A DNA stretch of 64,000 nt from Chryseobacterium indologenes (GCF_001295265.1 NZ_LJOD01000007.1:124001-188000), one strand, 5' to 3'. Positions 30,416 through 39,358 are shown, counted from the stretch's first letter. Made by a program: numbers and translations. The notes: generated by a model not told the origin, from the sequence alone.

Positions 30416-31099
30416 ATGAAAAAACTATTTTTAGGACTAGCTCTTGTGGGAAGCCTTTTCACTTACGCTCAGGAAAAAGGAAAATCAACATCTCCTGTTA
30501 CTTTTGGCGTTAAAGCCGGACTTAGCGCCGCTACTTTAACTAAAGCTGACAACTATGACAATGACCAGAAGCTGAAAGCGGGAGTCTATGCAGGGGTATT
30601 CGCTAATATTCCTATTGCTGAAAAATTCAGTATCCAGCCTGAACTTCTTTTCAGCCAGCTAGGTTCAAAAACTGAAGACAGCTATACTTATTATTCAGAC
30701 AATTACAGATTCAAGCAGGAATATGACTATAAATTAAACTTAAATTATATAACAATGCCTGTAATGGTACAGTATAACATCCTTCCTCAGCTTTATGTAG
30801 AAGCAGGTCCGGAATTCGGATTATTATTAGGTGGAAAATCAAAAGGAGACAGAACATTAACCGAAACTACGGGTAATACCACCACAACAAAAACAGAAAA
30901 GTTCTCCAATAAAATCCCTACAGAACTTTATAATAAGTTCAATTTCGGAATCGGAATTGGTGCAGGGTATTATTTCACTGATAATTTTGGAGTTACAGCC
31001 AGATTTACAGCTGGAGTTACTGATATATTCAAAGAAAATTCAGGAGACGCTATCAGAAACAATGCATTCCAGGTAGGAGTAGTTTATAAATTCAAATAA
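30416..31099 (+). CDS. Outer-membrane beta-barrel protein, paralogue 2
   Basis: 227 residues from ATG 30416 (MKKLFLGLALVGSLFTYAQ signal peptide). The barrel strands match paralogue 1: VTFGVKAGLSAATL, AGVYAGVFANIPIAEKFSIQPELLFSQ, YITMPVMVQYN, YVEAGPEFGLLLGG, FNFGIGIGAGYYFT and FQVGVVYKFK. A Thr-rich external loop (TTGNTTTTKTEK) differs in length between paralogues. Likely an outer-membrane barrel of unknown ligand. A strong terminator follows. Confidence 0.85.
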   Translation: MKKLFLGLALVGSLFTYAQEKGKSTSPVTFGVKAGLSAATLTKADNYDNDQKLKAGVYAGVFANIPIAEKFSIQPELLFSQLGSKTEDSYTYYSDNYRFKQEYDYKLNLNYITMPVMVQYNILPQLYVEAGPEFGLLLGGKSKGDRTLTETTGNTTTTKTEKFSNKIPTELYNKFNFGIGIGAGYYFTDNFGVTARFTAGVTDIFKENSGDAIRNNAFQVGVVYKFK

Positions 31100-31117
31100 G
31101 ATTATCTATATTTTCAA

Positions 31118-31152
31118 AAAAATGCCGGGTTTCTGAGAAGCCCGGCATTTTT
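31118..31152 (+). terminator. Terminator after the second barrel gene
   Basis: AAAAATGCCGGG pairs with CCCGGCATTTTT across 11 bases, followed by TTAATT. Confidence 0.85.
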
Positions 31153-31181
31153 AATTCACAACATTTAGCAACGATCATTCA

Positions 31182-31226
31182 TTACGGGAATCCGTAAGGA
31201 AGCCTGCCTTAAGCGTCTTAGATTTG
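31182..31226 (+). promoter_or_regulatory. Promoter and inverted repeat of the DUF262 gene
   Basis: TAGATTTG at 31219-31226 is a perfect -7 box, 17 bases before the ATG at 31243. TTACGG-GAAT-CCGTAA (31182-31197) lies in front of it and could be an operator or part of the -33 region. Confidence 0.5.
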
Positions 31227-31242
31227 AATATAAAATAAAACG

Positions 31243-32953
31243 ATGGACGCAGGAAAAAGAACAATTAACGACATTTTTAACGGGAACAGGGTTCTGGAAG
31301 TTCCCTTTTTTCAAAGAGCCTATGTTTGGGGAGAAGAGCAATGGGAAAGACTTTTAGAAGACATGGAAAATATAAGCTTTGCGAATAAGCCTTATTTTCT
31401 AGGTTCCGTCATATTAAAGCAGCAGCCCACAGCAACAGGGAGCAGAGTCGGAGATAAAAGAACTCTCATTGACGGACAACAGCGTCTCACAACCTTATCC
31501 ATATTTTTCAAAGTACTTTCGTTATATACGGGTGATGATTATGAGTACAACAGAATGTTTAAGCTGAGAGATCTAATTGCCATACAGCATAATCACAATG
31601 ATATTGATGCTTATGAGCAAGTAATGAATCTGAAAGAATTGAAAGACCTGAAGGGAACGGATAATATCACAAAAGCATATCTCTATTTTAAAGAGAATAT
31701 GAATGCGGACAAACTGGATATTAACAATATTCTCTCGAAAATTTTATTTGTGGGTATTGATCTGGATGAAAATGAAGATGAACAACAGATTTTTGACACC
31801 ATCAATTCACTGGGCGTTAAACTGACCACTGCTGAACTGCTGAAAAATTATTTTTTTAACAGAGATGAAATTTCAGCCTATCATACTTACTGGAAAAATA
31901 TTTTTGAAAAGGATGATGAAGCCAAGAACTATTGGGATAAAGAAATTACAACCGGAAGGTCAAAAAGAACATTCATTGACCTGTTTTTCTTTTCTTATCT
32001 TCAGATTAAAATTCAGGACAAAACGCTTAATGTAAAAACTGAAGACAAAATAGAATTTTCAAAAGTTGAGCATTTGTTTGAATCCTATAAAAGCTTTATC
32101 AAAAATTATCTGAACAATGACAAAAAAAACTATACTTGCCGAAATAAAAGACTATGCATTAATCTTTCAGGAAAACTTTGATTTCGATATTATAGAAAAT
32201 GAACTTACCAACGAATCCGGAATAGAAAGAATTAATGCAATTATTTTTGGACTGGATACTTCTACCCTGATTCCTTATGTACTCTACATTCTTAAAAATG
32301 TTACAAAAGATAACGAAAGGAATGAATTATTTGATTTCCTTGAAACTTTCATTATGCGAAGAATGGCTGTTCATGCTACCACCAAGAATTATAATCAGCT
32401 TTTTACAGACAGACTGATCAATCATGAAATCCTATCTAAAAAACAGTTTCTGGAATTTCTGGAAGGTCAGGCTGATAAAGTTAACTTCCTGCCTTCAGAT
32501 AAAGAGCTTAAAGACGGTTTCAGAAATTCTTACCTCATCAACAAGCAATCTGCAGGAATTTTATATTTCATCGAATCTAAAATACGTAACAGAAGTTTAC
32601 AGTCTACACAGCTTCTGGGAATCAGCAAATACAGCCTGGAACATCTTATGCCTAAAAAATGGGAAAATCATTGGGGTAAACTAACCAGCCAGGAAGATAA
32701 AATGAAGCGCAACAGAAAGTTGCTGACTTTAGGAAATCTGACCATCATTACACAAAATCTAAACTCAGCCATCCGGGATGCTAACTGGAATGTTAAAAGA
32801 AAAGGAAAAGGAGATAAACAGGGGTTAAATACATATTCAGCCGGACTTGAAACCATAAGCCGGTATCTGATTCTGGATCAGTGGAATGAACAGACTATTG
32901 AAGAAAGAGCACAATTTCTGTATGAAAAAGCAAAGAAAATATGGTCTATCTGA
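31243..32953 (+). pseudogene. DUF262/DUF1524 (GmrSD-like) defence gene split by a frameshift in an A8 tract
   Basis: Two overlapping frames, 31243-32181 and 32117-32953, are one gene. The first carries the DUF262 domain: VPFFQRAYVW (residues 20-29), IDGQQRLTT (76-84) and FDTINSLGVKL. The second carries DUF1524 with LEHLMPKKW and LGNLTIITQNLNS, the HNH-type motif. The switch is at eight As, 32122-32129: with one A fewer, the first frame continues into KKTILAEIKDYALIFQ of the second. GmrSD-type proteins cut modified phage DNA. It may be inactive, phase-variable or a sequencing error. Confidence 0.8.
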
Positions 32954-33021
32954 TAAAAACTATAATCTGTTTCAGATGTGACACTGTATATAAATTAATT
33001 AAAATCCTGTTGTTAGGAATC

Positions 33022-33047
33022 AATGCCGGAAAAGTTCCGGCATTTTT
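33022..33047 (+). terminator. Terminator after the DUF262/DUF1524 gene
   Basis: AATGCCGGAA and TTCCGGCATT pair across three to four bases, followed by TTTA, 68 bases after the stop. Confidence 0.75.
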
Positions 33048-33219
33048 ATTGGCAGAATTTCTTCATTAAAATAAACCAAGCGAATGCTTTTGAAAGCAGA
33101 AAATTCTTCAAAAAAAACTGGTTACGGCCATCAATATTTTATAAAAACGAAAGAAAAAATCACAAAAACCCACATCCAAAATCACCGCCAAAGGCCTACA
33201 GATAAGGATTTTCAAAGTT

Positions 33220-33235
33220 TGGCAAGGCTTTTGCA
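33220..33235 (+). promoter_or_regulatory. Sigma-54 promoter of the third barrel gene
   Basis: TGGCAAGGCTTTTGCA, the best of the four matches: GG at 33221-33222 and GC at 33233-33234, exact spacing with TTGCA at -12. The start would be near 33246; the leader is about 55 nt. Confidence 0.75.
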
Positions 33236-33300
33236 AATTACATGAAGTCTGATTGAAAAATCAGATAAGAAGTAAAGTAGTAAAATAAAAAAATAAAATT

Positions 33301-34002
33301 ATGAAGAAGTTATTTCTAGGGCTGGCAGCCGCTGCTGGCACTCTGACTTTTGCGCAGGAAACAAAAACTGTAACTCAGGAACCCATCAAAAAGGAAACAC
33401 AACCCATCAGATTCGGGATCAAGGCAGGAGGAAACTCAGCTCAGTTCAGCCAGCAAAGCTTTGGTTTGAACAGCCAGAAACTAGGCTTTCATGCAGGAGC
33501 ATTTGTTAATATTCCCATTTCAAAGCAATTCAGCTTCCAGCCAGAGGTTTTGTATAACCAGATGGGGGCAAGGGATGTAGCTTATTCTACAGAAGAAACG
33601 GCAGGAGCCACTACGGTAAAAACCAAAGGACAGGATAAATTAACGATGAATTATATTTCCGTTCCGCTAATGGTTCAGATGAGGCCTACTGATAAGTTCT
33701 ATGTAGAAGCTGGGCCGGAATTCAGCTATTTTATCAACGGTAAGAACAAAGGTGAAGCTACTGTAGCCAGTACTACAGGAGGAATTACCACCACTCAGAC
33801 ACAGTCTCATTCTGAAGACCTTAATAAGGATAATATCAACAGATTCAATTTCGGTTTAGGACTAGGTTTAGGATATGATATTACTTCCAATATCGGAATT
33901 AATGCAAGATACGTAAACAGTCTTACCAAGATTGATAAAAGTGTACCCGCTGCTGAAAATAACAACAGAGTTTTCCAGTTAGGACTAAACTACAAATTCT
34001 AA
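33301..34002 (+). CDS. Outer-membrane beta-barrel protein, paralogue 3
   Basis: 233 residues, signal peptide MKKLFLGLAAAAGTLTFAQ, then the same barrel pattern as the two upstream paralogues: IRFGIKAGGNSAQF, GFHAGAFVNIPISKQFSFQPEVLYNQ, YISVPLMVQM, YVEAGPEFSYFING, FNFGLGLGLGYDIT and FQLGLNYKF. Threonine-rich loop near the middle. Separated from paralogue 2 only by the DUF262 gene, so the barrels were probably a tandem array into which the defence gene was inserted. Confidence 0.85.
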   Translation: MKKLFLGLAAAAGTLTFAQETKTVTQEPIKKETQPIRFGIKAGGNSAQFSQQSFGLNSQKLGFHAGAFVNIPISKQFSFQPEVLYNQMGARDVAYSTEETAGATTVKTKGQDKLTMNYISVPLMVQMRPTDKFYVEAGPEFSYFINGKNKGEATVASTTGGITTTQTQSHSEDLNKDNINRFNFGLGLGLGYDITSNIGINARYVNSLTKIDKSVPAAENNNRVFQLGLNYKF

Positions 34003-34034
34003 AAGAAAGAAAACCAATTTTTTAACCCAATAGC

Positions 34035-34068
34035 AAAGGCCTGATTTAACATGTTAAATCAGGCCTTT
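34035..34068. terminator. 34-bp perfect palindrome between convergent genes (bidirectional terminator)
   Basis: The 16-bp arms begin AAAGGCCTGATTTAAC and the second arm is its exact complement, with AT in the centre. Placed between the barrel gene and purF, both reading toward it, so it can end both messengers. It has few Ts after the stem. Confidence 0.7.
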
Positions 34069-34089
34069 CATTCTATTTAAAGTAAATTA

Positions 34090-35589
34090 TTAATTAAATA
34101 ATTCTACCTCCTCTCCTTTTCCTACCGGATATTCTTCCGTAAAGCATCCGAAGCAGTGATTGGAAGATCCTAAGATCTCTTTCAGATTCTCTGTGCTTAA
34201 AAATTCTAAAGAATCTACTCCAAGATAGTCTCTGAGCTCTTCTGTAGACATGTTGGCAGAAATCAGATCATCTTTGGACGGTGTATCAATTCCGAGATAG
34301 CAAGGTGCAATAATTGGTGGAGAAACACTTCGGAAGTGAATTTCTTTTACCCCTGCATCTTTCAGGATTTTCACCAGTCTTTTGGAAGTTGTTCCCCTTA
34401 CGATGGAATCATCAATAATAACTACTCTTTTATCCTTAATTTCAGAGATAATCGGGTTTAGCTTAAGATTGACAACTCTTTCTCTCATCTCCTGTGTAGG
34501 AACGATAAAGCTTCTTCCGATATACCTGTTTTTAATCAGTACGGGACGGAATGGTATTCCTGAAGCTTTTGAGAAGCCAATTGCTGCAGGAACTCCCGAA
34601 TCAGGAACTCCTATCACCACATCTGCTTCTACCGGAGCCTGCTCCCAGATCTTCTCACCGGATTTTTCCCTGATCTCATATACATTGATGTTTTCTAATG
34701 AAGAGTCAGGTCTTGCAAAATAAATATACTCAAATGAGCATATTCTCTGTTTTCCTTTCTTTTCATCCACCATGTAAGAGTGCAGCTTTCCGGGTTCATT
34801 TTCATTGGTGTAAATAATCTCTCCCGGCAGAATATCACGCACATACTGAGCTCCTACAGCATCCAAAGCTACTGATTCGGAAGCTACCACATAAGATTTC
34901 TCATCAATGGCACCCAGAACCAAAGGTCTGATTCCGTTGAAATCCCTGAAGGCAAAGAATTTATTTCTCGTCATTCCCACTACGGAATAAGCACCCTCAA
35001 TCTTTTCCATTGTAGCTTTAATGGCTCCCCGAAGGCCTAAATCAAGGTTCTTCTGAATAAGCCTCAGAATAACTTCAGAATCTGATGTTGCTCTGAAAAC
35101 CACTCCTTCAGCTTCCAGCTCAGCTTTCAGTTCTTTTGCATTGGTAAGATTCCCGTTATGCGCAATGGAAAGAATAATCTGGTCATATTCGTTTTTCGCA
35201 AAGAACGGCTGGAAATTATATTTCTTTTTATCCCCTGCTGTGGTGTATCTCGTATGCCCGATTGCTGAATTCCCCATAAAGGTTTCCGGCTCCTGGATTT
35301 CTTTATAAACATCCAAAACCAGCCCTTCATCTTTCATATTGGTGATCTTTCCGTTTTTCAGAACGGAAATACCACACGCTTCCTGCCCCCTGTGCTGAAG
35401 GGCAAAAAGACCGAACTGAGACAAAGAGAACGTATCCAGATCATTGTCAGAATACATTCCGAAAATACCGCACTCCTCGTTCGGAGCATCCAGCCTTTCC
35501 TCTTCCTGTGTTCTGAAAAGATTGCGCCCGTAGGTCTGGTCTTTAAACTGTTTTAAATATTCATTTTTATGAATGTCTAAACTTTTCAT
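34090..35589 (-). CDS. purF: Amidophosphoribosyltransferase (PurF)
   Basis: 499 residues. A short leader of 39 residues precedes the active-site cysteine C40 (NEECGIFGMY), which is exposed by processing in many PurF enzymes. The glutaminase half has ALQHRGQEACG and SDSEVILR; the PRPP half has VIIDDSIVRGTTSKRL. It makes phosphoribosylamine from PRPP and glutamine, the first step of purine synthesis. It is transcribed after purC in the same direction, 78 bp away. Confidence 0.95.
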   Translation of the reverse strand: MKSLDIHKNEYLKQFKDQTYGRNLFRTQEEERLDAPNEECGIFGMYSDNDLDTFSLSQFGLFALQHRGQEACGISVLKNGKITNMKDEGLVLDVYKEIQEPETFMGNSAIGHTRYTTAGDKKKYNFQPFFAKNEYDQIILSIAHNGNLTNAKELKAELEAEGVVFRATSDSEVILRLIQKNLDLGLRGAIKATMEKIEGAYSVVGMTRNKFFAFRDFNGIRPLVLGAIDEKSYVVASESVALDAVGAQYVRDILPGEIIYTNENEPGKLHSYMVDEKKGKQRICSFEYIYFARPDSSLENINVYEIREKSGEKIWEQAPVEADVVIGVPDSGVPAAIGFSKASGIPFRPVLIKNRYIGRSFIVPTQEMRERVVNLKLNPIISEIKDKRVVIIDDSIVRGTTSKRLVKILKDAGVKEIHFRSVSPPIIAPCYLGIDTPSKDDLISANMSTEELRDYLGVDSLEFLSTENLKEILGSSNHCFGCFTEEYPVGKGEEVELFN

Positions 35590-35667
35590 TTCTATTTTTT
35601 CTAATTTAGAAGTTAACCGTTAGATACTGAAAATCAGCACAGGTTAACTTCAATGATCATTTTTAAA

Positions 35668-36387
35668 CTACTTTCCCAGTAGGTTTTTCAGTCTGTTATA
35701 GATCTCTACATACGCTTCAGTAACTTCTCCAAGATCTCTTCTGAATCTGTCTTTATCCAGTTTCTTCATCGTATCTTTATCCCAAAGTCTGCACGTATCC
35801 GGAGAAATTTCATCAGCAAGGATGATCTCGCCGTCAGAAGTCTTCCCTAATTCTATTTTGAAATCCACGAGAATGATGTTCATTTTATCAAAAAGATCGA
35901 TCAGGATTTCGTTGATATCAGAAGTCAGCTCATACATTTCATCAAGCTCTTCGTAAGTAGCTGCTCCTAAGAAAACAGCATGGTGGTCATTAATAAGCGG
36001 ATCTCCCAATTCGTCTTTTTTATAGCAGATATCGAAGATGGTTACCGGAGATTTAATGCCTTCTTCAACTCCTAGTCTCTGAGCCATGCTTCCGGCAGAA
36101 TAATTTCTTACAACCATTTCCAGGGGAATGATGGATACTTTTCTTACCAGCTGTTCTCTTTCGTTTAATTGTTTAATGAAATGAGTTTTAATCCCTTTTT
36201 CATTTAAGTATTCAAAAATCAGAGTGGTGATGGCATTGTTCATTTCGCCTTTAAGGTCCACCTGTCCTCTCTTTTGAGCATTAAATGCGGTAGCATCATC
36301 CTTAAAACGAACTACTACTTCCTCAGGATTATCGGTTGCAAATACCTGTTTTGCCTTACCTTCGTACAACATTTCTTTCTTTTCCAT
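35668..36387 (-). CDS. purC: SAICAR synthetase (PurC)
   Basis: 239 residues of the normal PurC size: [57 protein letters not shown] core, [22 protein letters not shown] and [13 protein letters not shown]. It joins aspartate to CAIR using ATP in purine synthesis. It precedes purF on the same strand, probably one transcript; the promoter was not found in the short gap upstream. Confidence 0.95.
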   Translation of the reverse strand: MEKKEMLYEGKAKQVFATDNPEEVVVRFKDDATAFNAQKRGQVDLKGEMNNAITTLIFEYLNEKGIKTHFIKQLNEREQLVRKVSIIPLEMVVRNYSAGSMAQRLGVEEGIKSPVTIFDICYKKDELGDPLINDHHAVFLGAATYEELDEMYELTSDINEILIDLFDKMNIILVDFKIELGKTSDGEIILADEISPDTCRLWDKDTMKKLDKDRFRRDLGEVTEAYVEIYNRLKNLLGK

Positions 36388-36416
36388 TTCTAAAAATTCT
36401 TATTAGTTAGATTTAT

Positions 36417-36623
36417 TTAAATTATTTTATTAAAATTCCTGTCAATCATTCCGAAACTCAATAATAGACCGATCACATACGCTCCGTTTTGCCTGAAATC
36501 AGAGCATACGGATATAAGCCGGAACTTTTTCAGCTTACGGTACTCCTTATCAGCAACCCATGAATTTGGCTGAAGAATAAAATCTCCGGATAAATGTGCC
36601 AATATGAGTTGAGTAAAGATCAT
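36417..36623 (-). pseudogene. Decayed DUF3307 gene
   Basis: A 68-residue frame starts MIFTQLILAHLSGDFILQPNSWVADKEYRKLKK, the conserved start of DUF3307 membrane proteins. Around residue 37 the frame departs: another frame reads LYPYALISGKTE, like the usual LYxHALIHG, and the end (AYVIGLLLSFG) resembles the family C-terminus. The middle, about 150 residues in intact copies, is missing. So the gene has an internal deletion and frameshifts. Intact copies commonly stand next to a SatD gene, as here; it starts 2 bp after the SatD stop. Confidence 0.65.
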
Positions 36624-36625
36624 GC

Positions 36626-37231
36626 TTACAGTTCCGAGATTTTCTTTCTAAAATATTGATTGGTTTCTACGATCAGCTCGTAGTTGGCGCGTTTCAGCCT
36701 CTGGCTTACTGAGGACTGTGATATAGCAAATTTTTTGGCAAGATCTTCCTGCGTAATGTCCTGATTCATGATCATTTCATGAATGATCTCGGCAGTTGCA
36801 ACGGTCCAGTTATCAAAATCTTTGGTAGACCATTTCAGAAGAATATTAAGATCCCTGTCTACAGATTCGTTGGAGGTTTTTATGGCCACCGTGTGTCCAT
36901 CGCTTTTCAGATCCTTCAGAAGCCTGCCGGAATGTACGTAGGCAGTACCATTAGATTCAGTAATCTTATCAGACGAAAAACTTTCCTCTCCAATGCCTAT
37001 GGCAAGTCTTATATCCAGATTTTCCTGGCTTTTTATCAGTGATTTAATGGCTAGAAAATGCCAGAAAGCATCATCAATGCTGCATTTGAATTGAAATTCG
37101 TCTCCTCTGTAGATTTCCCATACAAGCGGTGAACTTCCCCAGGTTTCCAGAAGATTCTTAAGTCTGGTTAACCAGGCTTCCGTGTCCGCGTGCTGTGAAT
37201 TTATAATATCTCCGGTAATAACCGCTATCAT
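36626..37231 (-). CDS. satD: SatD family protein with C-terminal helix-turn-helix
   Basis: 201 residues. The SatD-type N-terminal part begins MIAVITGDIINS and has YRGDEFQFKCSIDDA and RLAIGIGEESF; its fold resembles a nucleotide-cyclase-like domain. The C-terminus is a helix-turn-helix: ITQEDLAKKFAISQSSVSQRLKRANYELI. It is probably a regulator whose ligand is unknown. The promoter box overlaps the first of three operators, and predicted transcription starts at or very near the ATG. The family partner DUF3307 is decayed here. Confidence 0.8.
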   Translation of the reverse strand: MIAVITGDIINSQHADTEAWLTRLKNLLETWGSSPLVWEIYRGDEFQFKCSIDDAFWHFLAIKSLIKSQENLDIRLAIGIGEESFSSDKITESNGTAYVHSGRLLKDLKSDGHTVAIKTSNESVDRDLNILLKWSTKDFDNWTVATAEIIHEMIMNQDITQEDLAKKFAISQSSVSQRLKRANYELIVETNQYFRKKISEL

Positions 37232-37235
37232 AATG

Positions 37236-37243
37236 CAAATATA
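37236..37243 (-). promoter_or_regulatory. -7 box of satD overlapping its first operator
   Basis: CAAATATA reads TATATTTG on the minus strand, a perfect box just four bases before the ATG at 37231, so the messenger is probably leaderless or nearly so. It overlaps the first TATAAG repeat. Confidence 0.55.
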
Positions 37244-37317
37244 AGCATAATTACTTATAAATAAAAAATATAAGCAGAAACACTTATAGATAATAATTAT
37301 TAGTGATTCTGCTTATA
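37240..37317. promoter_or_regulatory. Three phased operators (TATAAG-N8-CTTATA) before satD
   Basis: Palindromes with arms TATAAG and CTTATA and an 8-base centre start at 37240, 37269 and 37298 (the last has TATTAG). Each is 20 bp and the spacing is exactly 29 bp, close to three helical turns, so bound dimers would lie on one face. The SatD helix-turn-helix protein is the likely ligand, in autoregulation. Confidence 0.65.
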
Positions 37318-37369
37318 TCAATTATGCAGTAAATAAGAGGCTTACCAAGAATGTAAAACCGTTTTTTTA

Positions 37370-37465
37370 TTTTCAAGGAGCTGTTTCCTGCTATCCGCTC
37401 ATACTCCTCGTACCAGAGCTTTCCCGCTTCATACTGCGGGGTAACCGCTGCTATCAGGGCTATTT
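37370..37465. repeat. Possible dispersed intergenic sequence with a translatable minus frame
   Basis: GC-richer than its surroundings, with CCCGC-GCGGG and related inverted pieces. One minus-strand frame reads ALIAAVTPQYEAGKLWYEEY and on through ERIAGNSSL without a start codon. It recalls a sequence I have seen after genes in other chryseobacteria; this is memory, not a search. No second copy was seen in the window. Confidence 0.35.
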
Positions 37466-37492
37466 AAATCCCTGTCTTTCAACCTTATCCTG

Positions 37493-39358
37493 TTATTTTT
37501 TTATAAACTGATAGGCCCTATCGTCAAGTTTCAGGAAATAAGAACCTGAAGAAAGATTCTGAACTGCAATATTCTTCTTATTTCTGAACGGATCCTTTTC
37601 CGTGTAAATTACTTTCCCGGAAAAATCAATAATCTGAGCCGTTTTTACTTTTTCTGTTTCTCCGGCTACAAATAAACTTTCAGAAACAGGATTCGGATAA
37701 ATCTTAAATTCCTTGTTATCAGCGATTAAATCTGTAACAGACAAGGTTCCGCCAAGATTCTGGCAGTAATTCATCGGATGAACATCCCATTCATTGATGT
37801 TAAATGTAGTAACCGGCTGGCTTACTGTATTCTTTCTATATAAAGACCGGTCTTGTAATGTTGATGTATTATCCTGCCCTACCACTCCTATAGCATCAAC
37901 ACTGGAAGATTTATACCTTAATTCTATGTAATTTTTACCGTTGAAAGTCATCTGCGGAGCTGCTGTTACAAATTGTGCCTGATTAATATCATAGCAAGAA
38001 AAAACAGCCGCCGGATTTAAAATTACAAATGTTTCATTATTCTGAACAATACCTTCCAGTTCATAAGGAGCTGGAAAATAGTAATTCGAGCCGCTTGGCA
38101 GCTGGATAGAAATGCGGTAATTATTTAAATTGACAGGATGGCCTGTTCTGTTGGTAATTTCAAGAGCTTTATTATTCCCTGTTCCTTCCAGATATTTGGA
38201 AATATACAGATCTTTTGCATATACATCCGTAGCCAGAGTTGTTACCTGCAATGTATTGCTGTCAGCAGATGACAGATAACCATTATCATATGCTTTTACT
38301 GTAAAATTGTAGGTTGTAGAGGGGGTCAGGTGATCTATACTTATTGAATTACCTTTTGTTGTAGCAACCAATGTCCCGTTCTGGTAAACCCTATACCCGA
38401 TTACATCTGCATCTGCACCGGGAGACCAGCTCAATGTAGTAAAATAAGCACCGGTTTGAACTGCTGCAAGATTAGACGGAGCCTGTGGGGCTACTGTGTC
38501 AGGAGCCTGCCCCCATATGGCTGTGACCCAGGAAGGATTATCTATAAAAGGATTTCTGTTCTTCTGAATAGCATACACCGCATTATTACGGTCTCTCTCC
38601 CTGTCCGAAACAGGATCCGCAGCGTGCCATTGTAATAACATCGCAATATAAGCAGGTTCAAAAGCCCTTTCTTCCGTACCATCCAGCGGATTGGTGTCCG
38701 AAGCAGGATTAGTGCTGTTATTAAAATTGAATGTTCCTAATTTTCCTTCATACCTTACAGCAAAATAAAGCAGGCTTCTTGCAATATCCCCCCTGAATTC
38801 AGGAATCGGCTCATATACCCTGCCGGCATACGCCCAGTTAGGAATGCCACTATTGCCTATTTTTGACGAATTGGTAAAAGTATAATGAACCGTAGAATTA
38901 ATTATCCCATATGGGAAATTACTTCTCAGCTGGTTGATTTTGGCATCGGTAGGAACTACATAAAACAGATCCGAATACATTGGATAATTACTGTAAAACG
39001 TACTCTGAGGCATCATGTGCTCCCTGTTCCATCCTTCGCCTTCACCTCCGGAACTCCCGATCATCTGAATGCTTGTATACTCATAAGCATCCGGTCCTGA
39101 AGGGATTTCAGAATAAATATCCAGCAGTAGCGTTGTATTGGAAGCATCGTGATCATAATACTTGTCAAGATCAGTCTGGTTATAGTAATTCTGAAGATCA
39201 CCATAATGCCAGTTAATATTCTTCGCTGCAATAATATCGTGCAGCTTTGTCTTCAGGGCATAGCCTGTAAGTCCGGCTGTTCCGTCGTAATATCCTGCCG
39301 GTGCCTGGGCAGACAGAAATGACGATATTAAGATAACAGGAAATAGCAGTTTTTTCAT
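37493..39358 (-). CDS. T9SS-secreted endonuclease I family nuclease
   Basis: 621 residues. A signal peptide (to about residue 18) precedes an endonuclease I (EndA/NucM-type) domain with WNREHMMPQS as the catalytic histidine motif and FRGDIARSLLYF. An FN3 domain spans about 290-375 and a lamin-tail-like domain about 378-540. The C-terminal 75 residues are a T9SS sorting domain (KIYPNPVSESLFV, then SSGSYFLKL). It is probably secreted or cell-surface DNA/RNA nuclease for nutrient gain. Upstream of it lies the satD operator region. Confidence 0.88.
   Translation of the reverse strand: MKKLLFPVILISSFLSAQAPAGYYDGTAGLTGYALKTKLHDIIAAKNINWHYGDLQNYYNQTDLDKYYDHDASNTTLLLDIYSEIPSGPDAYEYTSIQMIGSSGGEGEGWNREHMMPQSTFYSNYPMYSDLFYVVPTDAKINQLRSNFPYGIINSTVHYTFTNSSKIGNSGIPNWAYAGRVYEPIPEFRGDIARSLLYFAVRYEGKLGTFNFNNSTNPASDTNPLDGTEERAFEPAYIAMLLQWHAADPVSDRERDRNNAVYAIQKNRNPFIDNPSWVTAIWGQAPDTVAPQAPSNLAAVQTGAYFTTLSWSPGADADVIGYRVYQNGTLVATTKGNSISIDHLTPSTTYNFTVKAYDNGYLSSADSNTLQVTTLATDVYAKDLYISKYLEGTGNNKALEITNRTGHPVNLNNYRISIQLPSGSNYYFPAPYELEGIVQNNETFVILNPAAVFSCYDINQAQFVTAAPQMTFNGKNYIELRYKSSSVDAIGVVGQDNTSTLQDRSLYRKNTVSQPVTTFNINEWDVHPMNYCQNLGGTLSVTDLIADNKEFKIYPNPVSESLFVAGETEKVKTAQIIDFSGKVIYTEKDPFRNKKNIAVQNLSSGSYFLKLDDRAYQFIKK

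Noticed and set aside
33023..33205. 60-residue frame downstream of the DUF262 gene
   Set aside because: It begins inside a clear terminator and lies in the upstream region of the third barrel; no coding features.
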